This document shows positions 1-5,040 of a DNA stretch of 5,040 nt, piece by piece. This stretch comes from an uncultured Chromatiaceae bacterium (GTDB lineage: Bacteria; Pseudomonadota; Gammaproteobacteria; Enterobacterales; Alteromonadaceae): assembly GCA_946482615.1 (NCBI GenBank), contig CAMLSF010000226.1, positions 1-5,040 of the forward strand, given 5' to 3'. The first letter of the stretch is position 1, and each line of letters starts with the position of its first letter. The notes below the pieces were generated by a model. That model ran no database searches. It saw only the letters and a program-made list of their open reading frames with translations, and had not been told where the DNA came from. The position numbers and the translations under genes are program-made.

Positions 1-43
1 GCAGCCAACAAAGCTGCAACTTCAACTACGACGGGCAATAAGA

Positions 44-817
44 TTAGAAGCGGTAGCTTGCGCCTACCTGATACAAATCATCACCCGTCTCCAGCGCATC
101 AAAGGCTACGCTGGCAGACAAAGACAGGTTTGGTAAAGCGAACCACTTAGTACGTAAGCTCAGGCTGTCTTCGCTTTCGCTTAATACACCGTCAGAGATC
201 CACTGATAACCTACACCGGCAGAGAAGTTTTTGCCGAAGTAATAATCCGCACCTACTCCATAGCGGGTGGCTGAATCATTGCGGTAATCCAGAATATTGG
301 CTTCCAGGTTGATCATATCACCAGTGCCTAAATCCCATAACTTCTTAGTCATCACACCATAGTTGGTGCTGCTGCCACCTTGATCCGGGCGGCTGTGCTC
401 AAAAATAGCACCCACTAACCAGTCATTGCTGATGAAGTAACCCAGCGTACCATCCAGATCCTGGCTGTCATCACCGCTGTAATGCATCCATTCCAGCTTA
501 CCGTAGAAGTTGTGGCTCTGGTCCATATATTCACCACCTACTGACCAGCCATTCTGGTCAAAATCACCTACAGAAAGACGGGACAAGGTGCCGAATACAC
601 TGGCGTTTTTATTGATAAATGCAGCTTCAGCCCGTGGTGTATTGCCAGACGTGTCTACTGCATTGAAAAAATACTGGTGCTTCAGTTGCCACAGATCCAC
701 ATCAACACCGTTGATCTCACTGTTGCCATAATCCACTGAAGATTCATGTTGATAGCTGTTCGCTGCTGCACCGGTTGACACTACAGCGATAAGTAAAGCG
801 AGCATAGAACGTTTCAT
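44..817 (-). CDS. Putative outer-membrane porin (small beta-barrel protein), 257 aa
   Basis: This is a secreted outer-membrane beta-barrel protein, probably a general diffusion porin; its substrate cannot be read from the sequence. The N-terminus is a classic Sec signal peptide: Lys2-Arg3, a hydrophobic core (LALLIAVV, residues 6-13) and an AAA motif at 17-19, with likely cleavage before Asn20. The mature part of about 238 residues is rich in Gly, Tyr, Trp, Asp and Ser with alternating hydrophobic residues, contains the stretch YYFGKNFSAGVGYQW, and ends in YQVGASYRF. A terminal Phe with aromatic or hydrophobic residues at alternate positions is the signal read by the BAM assembly machinery. 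It resembles the short 'putative porin' proteins of Shewanella and Pseudoalteromonas. The frame is open 43 codons further upstream, but the ATG at 817 is preferred because it begins the signal peptide and has an AAAGGT ribosome site 7 bases upstream. It is separated from uvrB by a terminator, so it is probably transcribed on its own. Confidence 0.88.
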   Translation of the reverse strand: MKRSMLALLIAVVSTGAAANSYQHESSVDYGNSEINGVDVDLWQLKHQYFFNAVDTSGNTPRAEAAFINKNASVFGTLSRLSVGDFDQNGWSVGGEYMDQSHNFYGKLEWMHYSGDDSQDLDGTLGYFISNDWLVGAIFEHSRPDQGGSSTNYGVMTKKLWDLGTGDMINLEANILDYRNDSATRYGVGADYYFGKNFSAGVGYQWISDGVLSESEDSLSLRTKWFALPNLSLSASVAFDALETGDDLYQVGASYRF

Positions 818-824
818 AAGTACT

Positions 825-830
825 ACCTTT
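825..830 (-). promoter_or_regulatory. Ribosome binding site that fixes the porin start
   Basis: On the minus strand AAAGGT ends 7 bases before the ATG at 817. No comparable site precedes the upstream in-frame ATG at 946, which also lacks a signal peptide, so this site supports the shorter 257-residue protein. Confidence 0.7.
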
Positions 831-871
831 TGGTTGGGAAAACGCAGGCAGTGTAAAGGGATGAAAATTAA

Positions 872-895
872 TGTCGTCTGAACGACACTGTTATA
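872..895 (-). promoter_or_regulatory. Possible porin promoter -10 with an operator-like palindrome
   Basis: On the minus strand a -10-like hexamer TATAAC (895-890) lies about 75 bases upstream of the porin start. No good -35 is found at the usual spacing: 17 bases upstream reads ATCTGA. Right where transcription would begin is a 16-bp inverted repeat, TGTCGT-ctga-ACGACA (872-887). It could be an operator, or a small hairpin at the 5' end of the mRNA. Porin genes are commonly under regulator control, which would fit a weak -35 assisted by an activator, but the regulator cannot be identified here. Confidence 0.35.
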
Positions 896-932
896 ATCTG
901 TATGAATATCAATCAGATAAGTAACAGAGTAT

Positions 933-955
933 ATTTTATGAAACATTTATAAAAT
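933..955. repeat. AT-rich imperfect palindrome beside the terminator
   Basis: ATTTTAT (933-939) is mirrored by ATAAAAT (949-955), and pairing continues inward through one G-T and two A-T pairs around position 944. It directly abuts the GC-rich terminator palindrome. It may be a protein-binding site upstream of the porin, an A/T-rich promoter upstream element, or the A/T part of the terminator. Base composition alone makes such symmetry fairly easy by chance. Confidence 0.3.
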
Positions 956-984
956 ACGGGATCAGGCCTGACCCCGTTTTTTTT
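956..984. terminator. Bidirectional intrinsic terminator after uvrB
   Basis: A 22-base near-perfect palindrome (956-977, ACGGGATCAGG mirrored by CCTGACCCCGT with one G-T pair) forms a stem with a GGCC tip. On the plus strand it is followed by eight T (977-984), an excellent intrinsic terminator. Read on the minus strand, the direction of uvrB, it begins with eight A and is followed by ATTTTAT, so it should also stop transcription there. It sits 11 bases beyond the uvrB stop codon and separates uvrB from the porin. Confidence 0.8.
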
Positions 985-995
985 CAGTTCTGATA

Positions 996-2987
996 TCAGA
1001 TTTCCAGCAAAGCTTCGCGTAGCTGATGAATTTGATCCCGAAGTTGCGCGGCTAATTCAAACTCCAGATCTTTGGCATGCTGTAGCATCTTCTGCTCCAG
1101 TTGTTTGATTTCAGCCTGCAACTGGTAAGGGGTTTTACCTTTAGCCAGTTTGATTTTCTCCGCCACTTTTGGCAAATCGGCGTCCTGACCCAGGTCCATC
1201 ACATCCGACACTTTTTTCTTAATAGCAGTAGGTGTGATGCCATGCAGTTCATTGAAAGCAATTTGTTTGGCACGCCGCCTTTCGGTTTCGTCGATAGCGC
1301 GCTGCATAGAACCTGTAATGCGGTCGGCATAAAGCACAGCTTTCCCCGCCAGATTTCGCGCAGCACGGCCCATGGTCTGGATCAAGGATCGCTCTGAGCG
1401 TAAAAAGCCTTCTTTATCTGCATCCAGAATGGCCACTAATGACACTTCAGGTATATCCAGACCTTCCCGCAGCAGGTTAATCCCGACCAGCACGTCAAAC
1501 ACCCCTAAACGTAAATCGCGGATAATTTCCATCCGCTCCACTGTGTCTATGTCTGAGTGTAAATAACGCACCTTAACGCCATGACCCGCCAAATAATCTG
1601 TTAAATCCTCCGCCATTTTTTTGGTCAGAACAGTCACCAGAACTCGTTCACCCAATTTAGCGCAGCGCATAGCTTCCGACATTAAATCGTCCACCTGAGT
1701 CGCCACAGGGCGGATTTCAATCACAGGGTCCACTAAACCAGTGGGTCGCACCACCTGCTCTACCACTTCGCCTGCCGATTGTTTCAGCTCGTAATCTGCT
1801 GGTGTGGCCGAAACATAAATGCGCTGCGGTGCAATGGATTCAAATTCATCAAACTTCAGCGGCCTGTTATCCAAAGCGGACGGTAAGCGAAAGCCATAGT
1901 TCACCAGGTTTTCTTTGCGTGAACGGTCGCCTTTATACATAGCGCCAATTTGCGAAATAGTGACATGCGACTCGTCAATAAACATCAAACCATCGGCCGG
2001 GAAATAATCCAGCAAAGTGGGTGGTGGCTCGCCTTCGGCCCTGCCGGATAGATAACGTGAGTAGTTTTCGATGCCGGAGCAATAGCCCAGCTCCACCATC
2101 ATTTCCAAATCAAACAAGGTGCGCTGACCTATACGCTGCTCTTCTATCAGGCGATTTTCCGCCAACAGCTGAGCACGCCGCTCTTTCAGTTCGAGTTTAA
2201 TCTTCTCTGTCGCTTCGAGGATTTTCTCTCTTGGTGTGACATAGTGAGTTTTTGGATAAATAGTGTATCGGCTGACCACTTTCTCCACTGCACCTGTCAG
2301 AGGGTCAAACAAACTGATGCGCTCAATTTCTTCGTCAAACAGCTCAATACGCACAGCAATTTCATCAGATTCAGCCGGAAACACATCAATCACATCGCCA
2401 CGCACACGATAGGTTGCGCGTTCAAAAGCGGCATCATTGCGGTTGTATTGCAATTCAGCCAAACGGCGCAGTACAGAGCGCTGATCCACTATATCGCCCA
2501 CTTTCAGATGCAGCAGCATCTTCATATAGGACTCAGGATCACCCAAACCATAAATAGCTGAGACTGAGGCGATAATAACCACGTCCCGTCTTTCCATCAG
2601 CGCTTTGGTGGCGGACAAACGCATTTGTTCTATATGTTCATTAATAGAGGCGTCTTTTTCAATAAAGGTATCACTGGCCGGCACATAAGCTTCAGGCTGG
2701 TAGTAGTCGTAATAAGACACAAAGTATTCAACTGAGTTATTTGGGAAAAACTCTTTCATTTCACCATAAAGCTGCGCTGCCAGAGTTTTGTTATGCGCCA
2801 TGATTAAGGTGGGTCGATTCACCTGGGCTATCACATTGGCCATAGTAAAGGTTTTACCTGAGCCCGTTACCCCCAACAGAGTTTGGTGGGCTAAGCCCGA
2901 CTCCAGCCCTTCCACCAGTTTGGCTATAGCGGTCGGCTGATCGCCTGCGGGTTGATAGTGCGAGACTAACTCGAAATCACGACTCAT
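996..2987 (-). CDS. uvrB: UvrB, excinuclease ABC subunit B, 663 aa
   Basis: UvrB is the central helicase-like subunit of bacterial nucleotide excision repair. It is loaded on damaged DNA by UvrA, verifies the lesion, and recruits UvrC for the two incisions. The protein is complete and close to the E. coli length of 673 residues, with matching numbering at the N-terminus. Visible elements are Walker A GVTGSGKT (39-46, Lys45), the aromatic beta-hairpin region [10 protein letters not shown] (92-101) that inserts between DNA strands, the Walker B-type box DESH (338-341), helicase motif YVSATP (391-396), [11 protein letters not shown] (501-511), the arginine-finger motif QTMGRAARN (537-545), and a C-terminal UVR coiled-coil domain (about 623-659) that contacts UvrA and UvrC. 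The start is the ATG at 2987, preceded by GGAG at 7-base spacing and overlapping the TGA of the transporter gene by one base. No frameshift or missing motif is seen. It is normally SOS-inducible in E. coli, but no strong LexA site lies immediately upstream here. Confidence 0.98.
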   Translation of the reverse strand: MSRDFELVSHYQPAGDQPTAIAKLVEGLESGLAHQTLLGVTGSGKTFTMANVIAQVNRPTLIMAHNKTLAAQLYGEMKEFFPNNSVEYFVSYYDYYQPEAYVPASDTFIEKDASINEHIEQMRLSATKALMERRDVVIIASVSAIYGLGDPESYMKMLLHLKVGDIVDQRSVLRRLAELQYNRNDAAFERATYRVRGDVIDVFPAESDEIAVRIELFDEEIERISLFDPLTGAVEKVVSRYTIYPKTHYVTPREKILEATEKIKLELKERRAQLLAENRLIEEQRIGQRTLFDLEMMVELGYCSGIENYSRYLSGRAEGEPPPTLLDYFPADGLMFIDESHVTISQIGAMYKGDRSRKENLVNYGFRLPSALDNRPLKFDEFESIAPQRIYVSATPADYELKQSAGEVVEQVVRPTGLVDPVIEIRPVATQVDDLMSEAMRCAKLGERVLVTVLTKKMAEDLTDYLAGHGVKVRYLHSDIDTVERMEIIRDLRLGVFDVLVGINLLREGLDIPEVSLVAILDADKEGFLRSERSLIQTMGRAARNLAGKAVLYADRITGSMQRAIDETERRRAKQIAFNELHGITPTAIKKKVSDVMDLGQDADLPKVAEKIKLAKGKTPYQLQAEIKQLEQKMLQHAKDLEFELAAQLRDQIHQLREALLEI

Positions 2988-4351
2988 CAGGATTCTCCAC
3001 TCAGAGTTAAGGCAGCCAGTTTACGTTTAAACCAGTAATAGGCCAGACTGGAGGTAAAAGCATTCGCTATTAAACCACCGACAAAAACACCGATCACCCC
3101 ACCTATCAGGCCACCTATATAAGCAAAAGGCACGTAAAACACAAAAAGCCGGATCACACTCAGTTGCAAGGCATTGAGCGGCAAATGCAAGGCATTAAAG
3201 GATGAGTTGGTCAGAATAATAATGCCCTGCAAACCATAACCTAAAGGCAAAATCCAGATAAAGTAGCGGATATACTGCGCCACCAAAGGATCTTCAGTAA
3301 AAACGTCCGCCAACAGCCAGGCACTGGCGGCCAAACCTAAATACACCAGCAACTGCCAGGCCAGAATAAAGCGGATACAGCTTCTGTAAGCGGTATGGAT
3401 CCGATCATAAGCACAGGCACCATAATTTTGACTGACAAAAGGTGGCAAAGTCATCGAAAGTGCCAGCACTACTAAAGAAGCAATACTTTCAATACGGGCC
3501 CCTACCCCAAAAGCCGCCACAGCTTCAGCACCATAACTGGCCATCAGGGCGGTTAAAATGCCCATAGCCAAAGGGGTCAGCATATTAGCGCCCGCCGCTG
3601 GCAGACCTATATGCAAAATTTTCCGGCTGATTCTGATAAATTCAGCAAAAGGCTGATGCCCGACATCCACCAGCTTACGACGCACCATCAACAAATACAG
3701 AATAAGGCCAAAACCCAATAACCAGGAAATCAAACTGGCCAATGAAGCTCCGGCCACGCCCATAGCTGGCACAGGGCCCCAGCCAAAAATCAGAATAGGG
3801 TCCAAAATTGCATTTAAAAGTCCGGCACAGGCCATCAGAATACTGGGGGTTTTGGTATCCCCTGCCGCTCTTAACACCGCATTGCCTATCATGGGGGTGA
3901 TCAAAAACACAGCGCCAAAGAACCAGATATCCATATAGTCATGGATAAAAGGCAAGGTATCTTCTTTTGCGCCCAACAAGCGGAACAGAGGGTCTATGGT
4001 CAGATAACCCACTATAGACAAAGCTATGACCAAATAAGCCGACAACCATAAGGCCGCCAACCCATCACTACGGGCACTTTGCTGATCACCACTGCCCAAA
4101 GCTCTGGCTATCACAGCTGAAGTACCAATACTCAGACCTATGGCTAAGCTGATCACAGTAAAAGTAACAGGAAAAGTAAAACTGACAGCTGCAAGTTCTG
4201 CAGTGCCCAGCATACTAATAAAAAAGGTATCCACCAGATTAAAAGACATTAAGGTGATCATGCCAAACAGCACAGGCACCGTCATTTGTTTCATAGTGGC
4301 CTGAATATCACCTTTGAGCAGATCAGGACGTTTCGAAGTGGATTGAGTCAT
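2987..4351 (-). CDS. MATE-family multidrug/toxin efflux transporter, 454 aa
   Basis: This is an inner-membrane antiporter of the MATE family, which exports cationic drugs, dyes or metabolites in exchange for Na+ or H+. The substrate and coupling ion are not determinable here. The length is usual for the family and about twelve hydrophobic helices can be traced as two halves (roughly 25-215 and 245-440). Family signatures include the first-helix motif NLVDTFF with Asp41, the repeated small-residue helices around 70-85, RAAGDTKTP (161-169), [11 protein letters not shown] (180-190) with Asp184, GVGARIES (282-289) and [10 protein letters not shown] (303-312). The end is a charged tail ([14 protein letters not shown]). 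The ATG at 4351 has no clear Shine-Dalgarno, but the next Met (20) would cut into the conserved N-terminal segment (RPDLLKGDI), so the long start is kept. The stop overlaps the uvrB start, making the two genes one operon. I do not assign norM or dinF because the subfamily is unclear. Confidence 0.93.
   Translation of the reverse strand: MTQSTSKRPDLLKGDIQATMKQMTVPVLFGMITLMSFNLVDTFFISMLGTAELAAVSFTFPVTFTVISLAIGLSIGTSAVIARALGSGDQQSARSDGLAALWLSAYLVIALSIVGYLTIDPLFRLLGAKEDTLPFIHDYMDIWFFGAVFLITPMIGNAVLRAAGDTKTPSILMACAGLLNAILDPILIFGWGPVPAMGVAGASLASLISWLLGFGLILYLLMVRRKLVDVGHQPFAEFIRISRKILHIGLPAAGANMLTPLAMGILTALMASYGAEAVAAFGVGARIESIASLVVLALSMTLPPFVSQNYGACAYDRIHTAYRSCIRFILAWQLLVYLGLAASAWLLADVFTEDPLVAQYIRYFIWILPLGYGLQGIIILTNSSFNALHLPLNALQLSVIRLFVFYVPFAYIGGLIGGVIGVFVGGLIANAFTSSLAYYWFKRKLAALTLSGES
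2995..2998 (-). promoter_or_regulatory. uvrB ribosome binding site inside the transporter gene
   Basis: GGAG on the minus strand lies 7 bases before the uvrB ATG, within the last codons of the MATE gene. With the TGATG stop-start overlap at 2989-2985 this is the standard arrangement for translational coupling, in which ribosomes finishing the transporter can restart on uvrB. Confidence 0.75.
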
Positions 4352-4364
4352 AACAGTCAGCTTA

Positions 4365-4379
4365 AGCGCAAGTGGCGCT
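4365..4379 (-). repeat. Small GC-rich hairpin in the transporter leader
   Basis: AGCGC (4365-4369) pairs with GCGCT (4375-4379) around a 5-base loop, 13 bases before the transporter ATG and overlapping the stop codon of the candidate small ORF. It could modulate ribosome access to a start that lacks a clear ribosome site. The stem is only 5 bp, so chance is possible. Confidence 0.25.
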
Positions 4380-4536
4380 ATTGTAGAGAAAAGTAACAGG
4401 CGGCACTACCAGCAATGCGACCAAATCGGTGTAAAACTGAACAAGAATTAGAAAAAATGTTCACAATCTGCTTTTGCATAGAAATTTTGTTTCGTTCATG
4501 CTGTTCTGCATAAAGTTTCAGTTCTTTCAAATTCAT
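4378..4536 (-). CDS. Candidate small ORF, 52 aa, upstream of the transporter (uncertain)
   Basis: An ATG at 4536 opens a 52-codon frame ending in TAG at 4378, on the same strand as the MATE gene and 26 bases ahead of it. The N-terminal half (MNLKELKLYAEQHERN) reads like a charged amphipathic helix. The C-terminal half contains two cysteines and short hydrophobic stretches. I recognise no family. In favour: its position, codons that look ordinary for protein, and the nearby promoter. Against: no Shine-Dalgarno, and the predicted transcription start (about 4540) leaves a leader of only about 4 bases, so translation would have to be nearly leaderless. An alternative Met at residue 20 also lacks a ribosome site. 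It may simply be an untranslated leader of about 190 bases for the transporter-uvrB operon. Confidence 0.25.
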   Translation of the reverse strand: MNLKELKLYAEQHERNKISMQKQIVNIFSNSCSVLHRFGRIAGSAACYFSLQ

Positions 4537-4546
4537 AACTATTTGT

Positions 4547-4574
4547 TTTATAAGGATTAAAAAATTAGTCGCAA
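4547..4574 (-). promoter_or_regulatory. Likely sigma70 promoter for the transporter-uvrB operon
   Basis: On the minus strand a -35 TTGCGA (4574-4569; four of six consensus bases) and a -10 TATAAA (4552-4547; five of six) are separated by 16 bases, with transcription expected to start near 4540. This is the best match I found upstream of the operon. A second -10-like TACAAT (4385-4380) lies nearer the transporter but has no -35. Confidence 0.45.
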
Positions 4575-4589
4575 ACCTATTGATCTGCC

Positions 4590-4616
4590 GCTAAGCCTTA
4601 TCCGTTAAGGCTTAGC
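4590..4616. repeat. Perfect 11-bp-stem hairpin without a T-tract
   Basis: GCTAAGCCTTA (4590-4600) is the exact complement of TAAGGCTTAGC (4606-4616) around the 5-base loop TCCGT. Neither strand has a T-run directly after the stem, so it does not fit a classical intrinsic terminator. It lies just upstream of the minus-strand promoter and may be an RNA structure, a regulator-binding site or a relic terminator. Confidence 0.55.
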
Positions 4617-4644
4617 CTATTCATCAACCCAACAATTCACAGAC

Positions 4645-4667
4645 TTACCCACAGATTCTGTGGGTAA
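4645..4667. repeat. Perfect 23-bp palindrome with DnaA-box-like arms
   Basis: TTACCCACAGA (4645-4655) is the exact reverse complement of TCTGTGGGTAA (4657-4667), with one central base. The outer nine bases of each arm, TTACCCACA, differ from the DnaA-box consensus TTATCCACA at one position, giving two facing near-boxes. A weaker third match (CAATTCACA, 4633-4641) stands 12 bases upstream in the same orientation. It could instead be an operator for a dimeric regulator. No T-run follows, so a terminator is unlikely. Confidence 0.55.
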
Positions 4668-4724
4668 CTTACGCCAGCCCTTTATTGGCCTGACTTTGCC
4701 AAATTTCAATGCCATGACAAAAGG

Positions 4725-4754
4725 GCGAATAGCTATTGCATATGCAAAATTCGC
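4725..4754. repeat. Nested palindrome in the tRNA upstream region
   Basis: The perfect 12-bp palindrome TTGCATATGCAA (4736-4747) lies inside a wider inverted pair, GCGAAT (4725-4730) and ATTCGC (4749-4754). The two are not concentric. Function unknown; it may be a protein-binding site or part of a conserved intergenic element. Confidence 0.4.
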
Positions 4755-4833
4755 AGTTGCGCAGCTTTTCTACCGGGGTTGGCTAAACAAGCAGCAAGTA
4801 AACTTCTTTTGTGAAAAAGCTCCGGGCAAAGTG

Positions 4834-4862
4834 TTGACAGTGTTTAAGACGGGCATTAGTAT
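4834..4862 (+). promoter_or_regulatory. Strong sigma70 promoter of the tRNA-Asn genes
   Basis: A perfect -35 TTGACA (4834-4839), a 17-base spacer and a -10 TAGTAT (4857-4862) point to transcription starting around 4870, about 15 bases before the first tRNA. The discriminator after the -10 is GC-rich (TGCGCCCC, 4863-4870). That is the hallmark of stable-RNA promoters under stringent control by ppGpp and DksA. A moderately A/T-rich stretch (4801-4818) could act as an upstream element. Confidence 0.82.
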
Positions 4863-4885
4863 TGCGCCCCGTTGCAGAACACAGT

Positions 4886-4962
4886 TCCTCAGTAGCTCAG
4901 CCGGTTAGAGCGGCGGACTGTTAATCCGTAGGTCGTTGGTTCGAGTCCAACCTGGGGAGCCA
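4886..4962 (+). tRNA. tRNA-Asn (anticodon GTT)
   Basis: This 77-base tRNA decodes AAC and AAU. The acceptor stem TCCTCAG pairs with CTGGGGA (one T-G pair). The D arm (AGCTCAGCCGGTTAGAGC), an anticodon loop CTGTTAA with GTT at 4920-4922, and a T arm with the invariant GGTTCGAGTCC are all present. The discriminator is G (4959) and the CCA end is encoded (4960-4962). It closely resembles E. coli tRNA-Asn. It is probably cotranscribed with the next copy. Confidence 0.97.
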
Positions 4963-4989
4963 CTGTAGTCTCAACAGCATTATTTCAGT

Positions 4990-5040
4990 TCCTCAGTAGC
5001 TCAGCCGGTTAGAGCGGCGGACTGTTAATCCGTAGGTCGT
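4990..5040 (+). tRNA. Second tRNA-Asn (GTT), truncated by the window edge
   Basis: The visible 51 bases are identical to the first tRNA-Asn, with the anticodon at 5024-5026, and the shared sequence begins four bases earlier (CAGT). The copies are 104 bases apart, leaving a 27-base spacer (4963-4989) with no promoter, so the two are processed from one transcript. The T arm and acceptor end lie outside the window. Confidence 0.95.

Noticed and set aside
1..17. GCAGC/GCTGC stem as a porin terminator
   Set aside because: The stem is only 5 bp, it has no visible T-tract, and it is cut by the window edge.
3..41. Plus-strand frame ending in TAA at 39-41, possibly the tail of a gene converging on the porin
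   Set aside because: Only 12 codons are visible. The position is plausible for a convergent gene end, but this cannot be distinguished from chance.
890..930. LexA box in the porin upstream region
   Set aside because: Several CTG and CAG trinucleotides occur, but none are ten bases apart in the correct orientation.
818..946. N-terminal extension of the porin frame to an ATG at 946
   Set aside because: The extra 43 residues precede a complete signal peptide, cover the predicted promoter and palindrome, and have no ribosome site. The ATG at 817 does have one.
510..2561. Plus-strand ORFs of 64-105 codons inside the porin and uvrB
   Set aside because: They lie wholly antisense to well-supported genes, have no clear start signals, and read as shadow translations.
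4380..4385. TACAAT as the -10 of the transporter promoter on the minus strand
   Set aside because: No -35-like hexamer lies 16-18 bases upstream (TAGTGC at 17), so the more distant promoter at 4547-4574 is preferred.
4660..4908. 82-codon plus-strand ORF starting with GTG
   Set aside because: It runs through the tRNA promoter and 23 bases into the tRNA-Asn gene, has no ribosome site, and resembles no protein I know.
1..5040. CRISPR array, insertion sequence, riboswitch or toxin-antitoxin module
   Set aside because: There are no regularly spaced repeats, no transposase frame or terminal repeats around a gene, no riboswitch core I could recognise, and no paired small ORFs of that type.

Overview
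The window looks like a chromosomal segment of a marine or freshwater gammaproteobacterium of the Alteromonadales/Rheinheimera type. This rests on a UvrB that lines up with E. coli UvrB almost residue for residue, a small 'putative porin' of the kind seen in Shewanella, Pseudoalteromonas and Rheinheimera, moderate GC content, and tandem tRNA-Asn genes. The genus is an inference from protein resemblance and was not tested.

Layout. All three confident protein genes lie on the minus strand, so transcription runs from about position 4550 down to 44. In that order they are: a 12-helix MATE-family efflux transporter (2987-4351); uvrB, the damage-recognition helicase of nucleotide excision repair (996-2987), whose ATG overlaps the transporter's TGA by one base; a bidirectional hairpin terminator with an 8-T tract (956-984); and a secreted outer-membrane beta-barrel porin (44-817) with its own 5' region. 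Upstream of the transporter is a possible 52-residue small ORF (4378-4536, uncertain) sitting almost directly behind the best minus-strand promoter match (4547-4574).

At the right end, on the plus strand, are two tRNA-Asn(GTT) genes in tandem 104 bp apart, the second cut by the window edge. A near-consensus sigma70 promoter with a GC-rich discriminator precedes the first copy. The roughly 300 bp between the minus-strand promoter and the tRNA promoter (4575-4833) contains no convincing gene but is rich in symmetry: an 11-bp-stem hairpin (4590-4616), a perfect 23-bp palindrome whose arms are one base from the DnaA-box consensus (4645-4667), and a nested palindrome (4725-4754).

How the parts work together. 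The overlapping stop and start of the transporter and uvrB imply one transcript and coupled translation, so export of a toxic compound and repair of DNA lesions may be co-expressed. The porin is probably an independent unit downstream of the terminator. Nothing in the window amounts to a clear undescribed system. The points most worth a second look are the transporter-uvrB coupling, the possible small ORF with a weak LexA-like motif inside it, and the palindrome-rich gap before the tRNA genes.
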